From Piper betle (taxonomy: Eukaryota > Streptophyta > Magnoliopsida > Piperales > Piperaceae), in assembly GCA_033002965.1 (NCBI GenBank), contig JAURVB010013868.1:34776-98775 (forward strand): 64,000 nt of DNA, written 5' to 3'. The translations under genes and the position numbers were made by a program. How positions within the stretch are numbered: the stretch's first letter is position 1; every line of letters starts with the position of its first letter. This document shows positions 1 through 12,526 of this stretch, piece after piece. Under the pieces are notes generated by a model, which was not told the origin of the DNA, searched no databases, and saw nothing but the letters and a program-made list of their open reading frames with translations.

Positions 1-944
1 TTCATCTAGTGTGAGAGATTAGGAAAATTGAACTCCAAATCTTCACGTTTGAACATTCGCCACATCCCACTATTTTGAGGTTAGTAAGATTTAAATGTTT
101 AGAGGAGAAATTTATCAAACAAATAAAAACCCGGTATTCCCTTATCACGTGGGAAAACTAGAACGCTCGACTAGAAAATTTTTTATTATTCTTTTAAAAG
201 CCAGCTCCCAAATCTCTTACCTAATCCTTCTCTTATGCTAACGGCCTTGCTAAAGAACAAATTATCAATTTTTTACGATCGATTTTATGCTAAACTTTAC
301 CCCCTTTAATTTAAGTCAAACAAGTAACTTATTTTTTGAACGAACAAGTAGTTTTTTTGTAAAAGCTCAAAAAAAAATTAAAAAGTGGGAATTAGTTGTT
401 GCCGCGCATTGCATCGCTGTCACGGGTCCTAGGACATAACATAATTTTTTCTTCCCCAGAAAGATACAGACAACGACGTCCTCCTCACAGAGCCGTCTTC
501 CTACGTCCGAAATTATGCTAGCCCTTCTTGTCGGCAAACTACTACGATATGTACTAAACATAGACAAATTTACGAACTGTGCATCTTGGAACATTTAGAA
601 AAGCAAAAACCAGTAGGAAATCATAGTAATTAATTAACTAGTCATGATCAGCTATCCAATCATACACCAAATTAAACTAACACAAGTTTCTAGAGCTGCA
701 GAGCTTACTTGTGCTTACATATACAAGAGGAGATCTAATTCCACTGTTTCCCTCGTGAGCTCAGCGATTGAACTTCATACTATTAGGAGAAGTATCGAAG
801 GAATATCATTACACACATGAGTTTCTCCATCTCTATTTGGATTACTCATATGCTTAGTTGTATAGCTATATGATCTTCATGGGGACCATCTTCTTGCCCT
901 GCACTAAAACAGTGCGTATGAATTAATGCCACTCCACCACGGAT
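1..944. other. intergenic, no gene seen
   Basis: AT-rich sequence with no exon-like stretch, recognisable repeat or RNA gene. The part next to position 945 would hold the 3' untranslated region of the minus-strand gene that follows. Confidence 0.5.
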
Positions 945-1585
945 CTAGTCATCGTCTGAAGTAGCTTTGGAGGAGTCGGCGGCCAGCATCTTAAGTATTC
1001 TCTCCCTCGTTTCATCCTCCGACAGTCTCTCCTCCCTCGTTTTGGTGTACGCTTCAAAGAACTCCGCGTTCTCCTTCTCCAGCTCCTGCCATACTACAGT
1101 ACGTACATGACAAGAAGTGAAAAACATCGAGCTAGCTACGCATAATACTATGAACAACAAGATATTATACATAATGATCACAAATTGAAGATCACGGACA
1201 TGATTGATCAGATCAAGGCGCATGGTTATAAACATGATTATATATATGTGTACCGGTGGAGGTGATAACTGGTGTGATATTAGCATGCTTGGAAAGAGCG
1301 TCGACGCACTCTTCTTTGGTCATGTGGAAGAGAAGACACTTCTCGATCAGATGCTGCACCTGTATTCATAAACACTCGGTACTATTGATCACATAAATGC
1401 ACGGTATATTTCTATATCTTGATCATTTTAGTTATAAGCTAACTAGCGTTGCACAGAGAGCTACTTCATATATGTGGTCAAGATCATTATTAAGAACTAA
1501 GACAAAGAAAATTAAGGGTCATGGTCATCTACGTACGTACCATGTGTATATAAGAAGCCGACGAGTTAAAATCATCACCGGCCAT
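945..1585 (-). CDS. plant-specific TIGR01589 family small protein
   Basis: Three exons join to a 99-residue protein: 1541-1585, 1254-1359 and 945-1093, read on the minus strand. All introns are GT-AG and the phases fit (45+106+149 = 300 nt). The protein starts with a short variable stretch ending SYIHM, followed by VQHLIEKCLLFHMTKEEC and VWQELEKEN, the hallmarks of the uncharacterised plant domain TIGR01589, and ends in an acidic tail DDD. The start is the ATG at 1585, giving the family's usual length and the conserved SYIHMVQ junction across intron 1. The function of this family is unknown to me; old database labels tying it to angiotensin-converting enzyme are not meaningful. Nothing is broken. 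Recognition rests on family sequence knowledge, not on a search. Confidence 0.9.
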
Positions 1586-1925
1586 GAATATGATCAAATC
1601 AAAGAGAAGGATGAAGCAATGGCCTCTCGCTAAGAGTGAAATTGGGGAATGAAAAGGGAGCGAGTCCTATACTACCTTAAATAAAACAAAGGCATGAGTA
1701 AATAATAGAGGGAAAAGAGGTGGGCCCACATCAGGCACGTGAGAGGGAGGCTCTGATTGGCCGGTCGGAGATGAGGCAGATTCGATCGCCCTACCATACG
1801 TGAAGAAGGTGGACCCGAATTTGATTAGCGTGGCAGCTGGGCCCGAGGGTGGCGCGCACAGACAGCCAAGCCATGCGGGCGGGACCCACCCATTGGCCGT
1901 TTCTCCCGTCGACGTGGCACGTGCC
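1586..1925 (-). promoter_or_regulatory. promoter region with two G-boxes
   Basis: Upstream of the TIGR01589 gene, a TATA-like TATTTAA lies at about 1677-1684 on the minus strand, 90-100 bases before the ATG. Perfect CACGTG G-boxes lie at 1736-1741 and 1918-1923; the second sits inside the palindrome GGCACGTGCC. A TGGGCCCA site lies at 1721-1728. G-boxes are bound by bZIP and bHLH factors in light and abscisic-acid responses; regulation of this gene by them is inferred. Confidence 0.5.
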
Positions 1926-2699
1926 GTGTTCCTTTTGGCCGTCGAAGCGGCTGTGGGTCCCGGCAAAGACCTGGACGACGCCGTCCAATTAGGGGATAAG
2001 AAAGCTTGGCGCGACGGGTGATGTACCCAGTACAGAGTTCTCTTCTCACCCCCTCCCCTACAACGCCCTCATCGACGTATAAACATAAAAATAAAAATAA
2101 AAAATAAAAATAAACAGTATTTTTATTTTTATTTACATAACATCGACGTATAATAATAATAACAATAATAATAAACAGTATTTGTATTTGCATAACATAG
2201 TGGGGTCCACGTATAAATGTGGACGGGCCCGCGGGTGTGGGAAGAGTAGATATTTTTTGTATCGGAGACATGGACTTGGGGAGAGGATTCCCTGCTTCGG
2301 ACCTCATCCAATCGCTGCCCAGTGGTGGAGCCCACCCCGTTGGGTCGTAGTAGGATTGCTCATCATTGTTCCCCAATTTTCTCGGGTCGGAATGAGCGAC
2401 TCGGTTGCTTCACCCGTTACACGCCACTCCCTGTTGAGCTGGCGCAAATCATTTTGTGGGATTTTACCGTCGTTCCTTTTACCACTAATACATGCATTAA
2501 ATATTTTGCTAGTTCTCAGTAATTAAATATACCCCTTTATGTCGAAGTAAGTAAATAGTTTGTAGGGAAAAAATCAGCTTCATAACAAGCATTATCCATT
2601 TATCATAATTTGGTAACCCGCTATAATTACCTCTCTTCACGCGGTTTCAATTCCTTAATCAATTCATCCCATTAGAAAAAGAATTACAATGAATTAAAA
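1926..2699. other. intergenic with A/T simple repeats
   Basis: A GC-richer block to about 2050 is followed by low-complexity AAATAA and AATAAT runs at about 2079-2175, in which a short segment ending in TTTGCATAACAT is loosely repeated. Reading frames here are open by composition only and show no domain. Confidence 0.4.
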
Positions 2700-2893
2700 G
2701 GTTATACGTACAGTCTTTATTTGTTGTAAGATCCAATCATCATTAAGACATCTATAAATTATACTACTTATTAATTGATGAATTTTTAAAATTGTCATTG
2801 AAAATATTTAATGGGTGTTGAAATGATATCTATTGATGATGGGATCTTACCGTCTACAAAATTATAAGATTTTACAATAGATTATCACTCTCA
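2700..2893. mobile_element. MITE, copy 1
   Basis: About 195 bases with imperfect terminal inverted repeats. The left side reads GTAAGATCCAATCATC and the right side carries the complement, GATGATGGGATCTTAC. The middle (ATTAATTGATGAATTTT then GGGTGTTGAAATG) matches the copy at 43223-43428 in the same order. No coding capacity. The superfamily cannot be settled by eye. Confidence 0.65.
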
Positions 2894-5800
2894 GAAAAAT
2901 AACGTTGATTTGTGTACTTCTCAATGCTTATGTGAGGGATCCTTTTATAAGATTAGTGTTAAAGAGAGTGTTAAGAAGCACTTGGATCCCACAGAGAAAA
3001 CCATTAGATCAATTAAAATTTGATGGAGGGGTAATAAAGAAATGAATATGGGTGGGAAAAGAAAATGGGAGAAATGCAATATAATAGTTGAATAATGCTC
3101 AAAAAGAGGAATTTGAGGAATCAAATAGTTAATTAAGGACTTTGTCATCCCGTTTATCTTAAAAATTATGACTTAAAAAGCCATAAAAAATGTCAACTCG
3201 CAAAACTTTTGAAATAAAAATAAAGTTGTGAAATATTGACTCACGTAACTTTTTTTAAAATGAAAAGGGGTTGAAGAACACAAAATTTGGGCACAAATAT
3301 TAGCCACAATCTGGTCACTCCATTCAACAATTTATTTTATAAGTTCCTTTGACATTTTTTTTCACTAATACTATTTTCATGCCAACCAAACATACCCTTA
3401 ATTAAAAACAAAAATCTTAATCCATTGCTACTCTTATATAATTGGCCTAGCTAACTAAAGAGTGTTCAATGCAGACAAAGCTGATTTTTGATGTATAAAG
3501 GGCCCCTATGTAATATATTTAAAAAAAAAGGTTCACAAAAGCAAGCTAACTAATTAGGCGCATGACCTTGGTTGGCTAGCCATATTTAGCACTTAATCTT
3601 CTTTTATTCCCAAAGCGAGCGCTTAATCTTTATTCACATAAAATACTTAATAGCATCGTCCGCGTCTATAGCGGCACAACCCGGAGCGACATGCAATGGC
3701 TGCTTGTAATTTAAATTGTTCACATGATTTAAAACACTCAAAACTAATCCTAAAGAAGTTTAAATTTGATAAATTAAACGAATACAAATCATTGTTTCCA
3801 AGTAACCGTGAACTAATTTGACAATCCACAATGTATATGATATAGGAATCATTTATATCTACATATCTTTGTCCATAATACAATTTAATCTATAACTAAG
3901 TACAAGAAAAATGAATTAGTGCTAATTTGTTCTCGCGCAGAGTAGGGCCATATACAAATGGATAAGCGCAACTACCAGAAACGAATTATAATAAAACGAA
4001 AATCCTGAGAATCACCCACACTACCACACACACAAAAGAGTTTTATTATAGTTGAAAGGAATGACCAATCCCTTATTTTACATAATTTAATCATTATACA
4101 GTGAAAGGAATTTGTGTCAACGATGTAGCACACTGAAGACAGAAAGGTCCAGGGTTATTTGATTCTTGGTGTTGTCTAATCCTCTTTCGACGGGATTGCG
4201 AGACGACCAGGAACGGTTAACAAATTAGCTTCCAAATTCCCAATGCTTGCAATGTCATTGTATCAGCTGTTTCGTTCAACCCAGTTGGAAGAGGGACATA
4301 TGGAGATGGTCCCGTCCCTATTCCCACCCTCTTTATGTCCAAGCCATACATTCTCGTGAAAAAGCTTTACTGAGAAATGGGTTTTGTCCCATATATCAAA
4401 CGCTAGTGCCTCAAAGGACTTGTGGGAAATGTCAGTGTTTGCAATCACAACAAGCGAATTATCACCTTATGGCCAGGATCTGCACCCAACCTTCGTCATT
4501 CTAGGGCGAGTGTTGATGATTATTGCCTTTGTGGTTTTTGGGCAGAGTTAGTATAAGTGTATTGAACTAACCATGGTTTGATTAATGGATTAATCTTGTT
4601 TTATTTTGTTTTGTTTTGTTTTTTCACGCAGGGATTATTCTAGCTGAAGTCTAAATACAAACAATTCCGACACCATTTGAAATGCATTAGTTGAAATACA
4701 AATGGAGAATTACTTACCAAGGATAATCCGAAATCCAAAACAAAGTCCGACGCATTGATGAGAGTGTGCCAGAGATTATCAGAGTTTCACAAGGCCGAGT
4801 CCGAGATCATAAAATTGTCCAGATCGCTTCGGCAGGTTCACCGACTGCATGATTTCCGATCACCTAAAAGCCTCATCCATGTATGTATTCGTATCAAAGT
4901 CCAGGGAGTAGTTTAAAATTGTGCATGCAAAAATTGTTCTACGCAAACCTTGGTACCACAAAGGGAGGGACATTCTTCCACGATCCAAAATCATGTGATT
5001 CAGATTTAAACAAAAAACTATGAACATTTGTATAACCGCAAATACAGTTCAAGTATGAACCAAAAGTGTGTTGTTGTCTCAGAGTTATATGCTTAGTTCG
5101 ATCTACAATGGCATTACCCAAAATGATCTAAGCCTCCTAGTATCAATAGATGGAAAACAATACAATCACACACAAAACAAGCAACATACAAATGATATGG
5201 CTTCCTTTTAGCAAGTTAACACCATTATTAGACATGAAACTTCACTTCCATGAGGATTCATTGAAGTAAATCAGTAAACCAAATGTTTCTTGTGAAAGTC
5301 ACTCGTGGGGATTCTGCAGGATTCAAATTAGCAAAAGTCAAATGCCCTTGGGATCAGAATGAGATTTTTTTTAAGCCGGATCAGAGTGAGATATTAATTA
5401 CACTCGGCAGTAGCATTCACGTGTAGTATAAATATAAAATAAACCTAATCTCGAAAATTTCGTTTCTTCTATCGAAAGGAATAAGTACAGCCTGTCCCTT
5501 CCGAGTCACGGGTCAAGTAATACAATATAAAATTAATTACCTCATAAATAAAATTTCTTATTAAGTCAACATTATAAATAAATTCATATGCAAGTAATAG
5601 TTAAGATTTAAATTCTAAATCATGTCATTAAATAAAATATTGGATAATCAAAGCTTGAAATCAAATAAGCCCAAGAAATGAATCGAAATCCTACTGTCAT
5701 GTAAATCGATGAGAAATATAAGAACAACTAAAATCAATAAGAAATATAATAAAAACTAAAATAAGAAAAAAAATTAAAAGTCTAATAACAAAGTCTTTCA

Positions 5801-7283
5801 AGTGTCCCCAACTTTAATCCATCTGTCTATACTTACATATACGAAAATAATTTTGCATTAGTGAGAAAAACATTAAGTTGTATAATTATAAGAAACAAGT
5901 CAATATATTCTATAATATTATAAATCAAGTCTATTAATAATTATGAATATATATTGAGCTCCAATTATGTCGGAAAGGGTGACCACCCCATTCAATTATA
6001 ATCTCATAATGCGCAAACACTTACTTAGCCTATATCTTGTAATTATAAATATTTGTCACTGGGTCACCCTCTTGATATCACAATTATATAATGAGCCATC
6101 TTTGTACCATCTCACCCCTTTTAATTGGGGGGGTGGCTATTTTATTTTTTAAATAATTTTAAAGGTATGACCTTGTGTTAGGCTAAATTAATTCATTGAT
6201 CCTAGTTACATTCAATGCATTATAATCAAATATGAATTCAAACTGACGAGAGTTACTAAAAAGAATGTATAATATTTTAAATTATTATACAGACCTGAAT
6301 TCCCTAGGGTGGGTACCAGAATATTTATACTTCAATATGTATAACACCAATAAAGAAATGCATAGATGAAAATGATATGCAATGTCGAATAATACATGGA
6401 ACCAAAAGACAAAGCACCAAAAGAACATGAATTTGATCATTAACACTAAGATTACCAATTTGCTTTTAGGGTATAATTATTGATTACTAAAGTTATCATT
6501 TATAATAATTTATATACTAGATAACCACCATTTCATTCATCACAATAAGTTTAATAATGTACCAATTTAAGGAGCTAACTCAATTATTATGATTATACAA
6601 ATAATTATGATTTATCATTAGCCCTATTAATTTAATATCAACAACTCACCCCAAAAATAATTTATACCACAAGGTTAAATATAATTATTAACTTCAATGA
6701 TTCTCTTAATGTGCAATTTAGTTATCCAATCATAAATCAATTAATAAATAGAAGATTAATGAAATAATAAACCAAAAATAGCTGATTCATAATTACAATT
6801 ATGATTAAAGTTGTTCACTTAAATCATAGTTAATCACTCTAACATATATATTATGAATTTAGTTACTTTAATGCATACTAGCTAATTGTTAACGCACATA
6901 AAACAATTCCAATTACAGACTTCTAATTAAGTGCTTTATTTATCACTAATTATTGCTAATTAGACATTAATCTGAGATTTAAATATAATGCCCAACTGAT
7001 AAAAAAATGAAGATTCCTAATCCATATATATAAATCATGCATGAACTTAACCCACATGTAGGCACAGGGGATTTTACCAAAAAATATTCGATTTAAATAG
7101 GGATTTTACACCTATCTTCCTCATTGATTCATCCTATCCAAGCTAGTTCGTTCTCCTTTACCCGAACCAATGTTTTTTTTTCTTCAAAAACCTTGGGTTT
7201 TGCAAGGCCATTAACGTGATGTACGATCACAACTTTAATATGAGCATAGTTAATAGTGAGTAAAACAGAAATTCCCACAATTT
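2894..7283. other. intergenic, AT-rich, no clear gene
   Basis: Long AT-rich stretch. A more balanced patch at about 4140-4510 has a short open frame but no recognised motif or splice structure. The rest to 7283 includes runs of ATAATTATGAT-type simple sequence. I see no RNA gene. Confidence 0.4.
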
Positions 7284-7416
7284 TTAAACATCAAATAGAG
7301 TAATTTGCAAGTAGAAATGGTAGTCTATTAGAATAAAGAGGGTAATGGTTGCCAAGCTAAAATGCAGGTAAACAGCCTTGCCTATTTTGACGCGGACAAA
7401 CAGCTTGCCTTTTTGT

Positions 7417-10400
7417 CTAGTAACGGTACTTCGTGGAGTAGTCCTTTGGGGCAATAACCAGACCTCTGCCCTTTCTGGCCCCTCTGTAGACAGTCTCAAT
7501 TATGTCAATGAATTCCTGCTTGTCCTTCAGCGCCCAGTTGATTTTATTGTTATTTCCTGTGCCCAAATCGATCATGATATGCTTGTTCCTGAAGAAGAAC
7601 ATGACTGTTGAAGGATCATACAACTCATACATAGTGTTGAAGTCGGGAACCTCTGTTATGTCCACTAAATATATCACAGCAAAGTTCTTTATCGTCTCTG
7701 CAACGGATGCTAACACCTCATCCATCTGAAATGATGGACAATGTCATAAAAGTACTCAAATGTAGGTGTCATGATCAACCACATTGTATAGAAAGGTTAA
7801 TGAGAACAAAAGGAGACAGAAAAACTAACAGCCAACAGAAACACATCTGAAAATGAAGAGACACGACAATTTAGTTTAACTACTTCCATTGAAAAAGGCC
7901 CCTTTCACCACTAACCAACCCTCCCAATGCAGGAGTTGTCAACAAAATTAGACCAAGAGTTGGATGTAAATATACTTCACAATTATTTCCGGTGAAAAGA
8001 AGAAAATAAAGAAGTGTTTTGCAAATGAGGCCCACAAATTATGTATTCAGAGCATCCATCATTACTGAAATAAGAGGCATGAGTCTGGCAACTATAGTTT
8101 ATATACATTCATGTACGAGAATAGACCAGCATAATATTCAAAAGGCTTACCACTTAATCCGATTATCAAGATATAAAGAACTCCAGCAAAGGTAGAAGTC
8201 AAGGTTTTATTTTACATATCTAGACGTGGATACAAAATCTCTCTCTCTCTCTCTCCCTCTTCCTCTCTCTCTCTTTTCTCTCTCCTTCTCCCTCTCACCC
8301 CCCCCTCTCCCTCCCTCCTCATACAGGTGTACATCCCATTTTGGCATGCTGCTGCCAATAAGATCAAGACCACTCATCATTGCATACTTTGGGTTTAGAA
8401 TTGCGAAATGTCAAAGTGTATGCTAAAGTTGTTGTTTGAGCACAACACTTTGACTAAACACAAGCCAGAAGTACTATATTTTTTATTCAATAGAAGAATT
8501 AAAATCGAGACAAGTGTAATTAAAATAGAGACAAGTGTCCTCCACTTTAAACAATTCAATTTGAAAAGGAATGATTAAAAGACATTAATTATCATCACAA
8601 CAGTCAACATTCCCCTTATTCATATTTGGACTAAATAGAATCATATCTCATATTTGTATTAGCATCAACAGGATAACAGCTAATTTTTATATCTTTTTAA
8701 CTAGCTGCAAAAAAATGGCAATTTATTGAACAACCAGGCAGATAGAGATTTCCATCTCCAGAAGAAAACACTAATATATCCCTACACAAAGACATTACCC
8801 AATCACCCTTCAGGACTTATACTGCTTAAAATACTAACTGAAAAAAATATCACATTTTTTTAGCAAAGACAATAATACAGACAGTGTGAGCCGTGTAGTC
8901 TGGTGCTCCTTTAAATTTCATTACTAGCCATACATTAAAATTAGTAAATTATGCATACTGTAAGTTTTCAATTCAACTTTGTAGAATCCAAGGTACGGAA
9001 AAAGAAAATAGAACCTTGACATTGATATGAGAAGAATTCATTGGACTGCATCCGTGGATCTCATTAACATGAAAATTATGAGGACTTATTCTTTCTTTCT
9101 CACCAATTTTATCACTCCAACATTGAGCAAGATGCTAAACTTCTCTGATACACAAGCATATCTAATATAACTCACAAGAAACCCAATACTATTCAGAGTA
9201 TAACACTAACTTATATGGAACAAAGGACCTAAAGCTATTCACGTGAGAACTATAAAAAAGCAATGACTTAAATATTCTGTAGCAATAAATAACTTCTCAT
9301 TAAAAAGTAATACATCTTCTTTCACAGTAAACGACTTCTCAAAAATCTGAACTGCTATTAAAAAAAACATAGTATAAGTTTATGGACCATCTGACATCAA
9401 CTAAAAAAAAAGTGACACCAAGGTCTTCAGGAAGAGGCATAATAGACTGTTTCTATTATACTGTTTAAAAATAAAATATAAAACATGGACACTAAGGTCT
9501 TTTGGAATAGGCATAACAGATTAAGCCTGGAAATTAACATTAACAACTCATTATCTAATCAAAGAAACCTACATGCATAGTTAAAATTAGTTCAGAAGTG
9601 TATAAGATAATGTGCAAAAATGAAATCACATCACCAACAAGAAAGATACTATAACGATGACCAGGAATTTCATGCAGATGTATACATACGGCTACCACAA
9701 TTACATCAAAGCTGGGGGAATCCATCTATCATTTTGGAAGGACCTAAATCGATTAATAGAACATATTACTGTGAAAGAAACTGGCCTAACATCTAGAATA
9801 AACATCATGAGCACATTTTGAGTGTATACAGATTACCCAGGAATAAACGGTGAGCCATAACAAATAGCTACAATATTGCCGAACAAAAGAAATAACACAA
9901 TTTGTAAACAAAACCCCCATAAAAATTGGGTGATGAGACATAAAATAAAGCTCGGAACTAATTATATTATCTGTATTAAATCTATCCCAATAAATTAAGC
10001 ACTTACATTTACCCATAATCTTTGTCCCCCAAAATCACCTTATCACATCAATTCAGACAGGATCATTATTCAGTTAACGGACTTTATCAACCGAATTGAA
10101 AAGAAATTCAATAGGTTCAACAAGAGGCAAAAAAAAGTCTCCAACACCTTCAGGAAGACATGCACACCAACTAACAAAAGATTAAAGAAAAAACGTACAA
10201 TTATTTCAATAGAATCCAAAATCAATAAAATTCATTAGAGAAACAACACGAGAACAGGCGGGACAAGGAGAATAACAGAAGAAAGGAATGAGTGGGGAAA
10301 GAGGGAAAAAGGTGGAAGAAGCAGGCCTGCATACAGGTTTCGTCCCAGTCATGGCCGAAGCGGATGACGACGAGGCGCTCCTCTTCGGCGAGAATAGCCT

Positions 10401-10446
10401 GGTCCACGGCCCAGCCGGAGTGAAGATGGGGAAGAAGGTACGACAT
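7417..10446 (-). CDS. YLS8: YLS8/DIM1, thioredoxin-like U5 snRNP protein
   Basis: Two exons, 10327-10446 (40 codons) and 7417-7725 (102 codons plus stop), give the 142-residue length typical of DIM1/Dib1/TXNL4A, a core 15-kDa protein of the U5 snRNP and the U4/U6.U5 tri-snRNP in the nucleus. Visible hallmarks are the start MSYLLPHLHSGWAVDQAI, FGHDWDETCMQ at the thioredoxin-fold position, and the C-terminus KGRGLVIAPKDYSTKYRY. The exon junction must fall between CAG and ATG (CMQ then MDEVL); the acceptor is a normal TTTCAG but the donor is CAG followed by GCCTGC, a GC-AG intron of about 2.6 kb. The family is very strongly conserved and this copy looks intact. A GAG-rich 5' leader lies just upstream of 10446. 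Confidence 0.95.
8238..8320 (+). repeat. CT microsatellite in the YLS8 intron
   Basis: Interrupted CT/CTC simple repeat of about 80 bases, with a C run near 8300. It lies inside the large YLS8 intron; as that gene is read on the minus strand it is a GA-rich tract in the pre-mRNA. Confidence 0.8.
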
Positions 10447-11141
10447 CGATCTCCTCCTCCTCCTCCAAACCCTAGCTCGCTCTTGCGTGCGAATCGCAAC
10501 CCCTGCTTCTCGCTTTTTTGCCCGTGAATTGCGGGGCCGACGAAACAGAGACGATTCTTACCGGGAGCGTCGATTGGACACGGGCATAAATACTTTGTAC
10601 CCGTAGGCCCGAATTAGTTCGATTAGGCAAGTAATTATATATACGACTGTTTTGCGAGATGTATTATTATATATTCGCAAATATTTAAATCGGACCGGGA
10701 TTAGAGCAATTCGATTTATAGCCAAATCAAAATATAACCACACTCCTATTATTCACTAAGTGGATCACTAAATTAAAAATATATATAATTTCAACTTAAT
10801 CTTACGATCATCCATTAAGCTATTAACATTTTAAACTTTACCCTTTACCATAATAATTGTTTGGGTAAACTTACTTAATTATCTTCCATCATAAATTAAT
10901 AATCTTCTATATTTTAATATTGTGTGATTAGCTGCTTTAATAAAATGACTAGATGATTTTAACGTGGCAACAAATTAATTTAGTAGAAATAAAATCAGTA
11001 TGAACAATATATAAACCATCTCATAAATCGCAACATTCCTATATGATAGAGTTTTCAAAATAATAATAACAATAGAGAGTCCAACATTGATAATATATGG
11101 ATATAAAGTAAGACATTAAAAAGGATGTCCTTTAATCACAC
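10447..11141. other. YLS8 upstream region and intergenic DNA
   Basis: The first 100 bases are the TCC-rich (minus-strand GGA-rich) leader and probable promoter of YLS8. The rest is AT-rich with no gene. The last five bases before the retrotransposon, CTCAT at 11142-11146, are its left target duplication. Confidence 0.5.
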
Positions 11142-11146
11142 CTCAT

Positions 11147-12526
11147 TGATGTGGAAATTATAACAGAAAATTATGTGCCTAATCAAGTAATAAAAATGAC
11201 AAGAAAGTATCATCTCACGATAAATTATTACTTGAATTTTTAATTACTAAAACTAATTTAATTATTTATACTTAAATAGAAATGAATTCAAAGAATGATT
11301 AAATTATAAATTAAGGCTAAATTAATCTAAAATGTCATATTTAAATTAGATATTTACTTCAAAACGACAAACCTAAGATTTTTAATTTCACCGAGTATTC
11401 TATATAATTAAAGCTATAACTTCTAACTATGAATTAAATTTTGGATCATTAATCACAAGAATTAATTATTCATAATAATCTCTTGATTCAACACAAACTT
11501 ATCACATGAACCCAATTTCTATATCTTTATAAAATTATGTATGCAAAATGATACTTTAAGATCTGTCCTTAATCGTTATTAAAGACATATGAGTATATCT
11601 CTATCTCATATGTGAATCACTAAAAACAGATAAACAAAAGTTATTTTATTCAATGACAAAAGTAATCTTTCTATATATAGACAAGATCAAATCTCTAGAT
11701 CTAACAATAGATGGTCAGGTTAATGATAGCATTAAGAACGGAATAGAATAGAACATCATAATCAAGTAGATAAAAATTAATAACTTTTATTAATCCATGC
11801 ACTATGTGTCATTGAAAATCATAGAAAAGAATTTACTCCATAAAATATTCGATTAAACTCAAGAAATTCATATTTGATATGAAAGACATCATTTAATAAC
11901 AAAGAAAACTAAATCAAAAATAAAAACTCTTTTTGAGAAAATGTCTTCTTCTTCCTCTGATCCAACTTCTTTGTCGTTCTTCTCGTCTTTTGTGCCATCA
12001 CTTTGTCGTCTAGTGTTATTCCTCTTCTTTTCTTTAAAACCTTAATTAAGTTTATAAAGGATCCACCCAAATATTTTAAGTGGGCTCCACCATAAAATCT
12101 CTAGAAATGCTGAAAAGTTGTTTTCCGCCACCAATGCTCAAGCACTCTAAATCCAAGTGCTTGAGTGCTCAACTCTCAACTGTAATATTTTCTTAACAAA
12201 AAGGACAGTGCTCGAGCACTTTGACTCATAGCGCTCAAGCACTTTGACTCATAGCGCTCGAGCACTCTTGCTCTCGGTTATAATTTCCAATTCACGCTTT
12301 TTGGCCCGATTTTACCCCGAATTTATTCTGGATCATCTCCTAACTCTTATATCCTGTTAGAATAACATTAATTAACACTTTTTACACTAAAATCACAATA
12401 ATTTCTGGCATTATTAATAATATCTAATAAACTTTTAAACTAATTAAATTGAAATATAAACTACTCAAAACATGACAAAAATCAACATGAAATGCAAAGA
12501 ATAATAACTCTTTTACAGAGTTATCA
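11147..12526 (-). repeat. 3' LTR of the Athila-like element
   Basis: Matches 16741-18108 along its length with substitutions and small indels. In its last third a short motif, roughly AGCGCTCAAGCACTTTGACT, is repeated two to three times. Confidence 0.92.

Noticed and set aside
1825..2376. 183-codon minus-strand frame
   Set aside because: Runs through simple A/T repeats with no domain; composition changes abruptly along it.
4247..4504. Short frame in a less AT-rich patch
   Set aside because: No motif, no splice sites in a supporting arrangement, no recognised family; left as unassigned.
8226..8426. Ser/Leu/Pro-rich plus-strand frame
   Set aside because: Translation of the CT microsatellite.
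10288..10527. Plus-strand frame of 79 codons
   Set aside because: Antisense shadow of YLS8 exon 1 and its leader.
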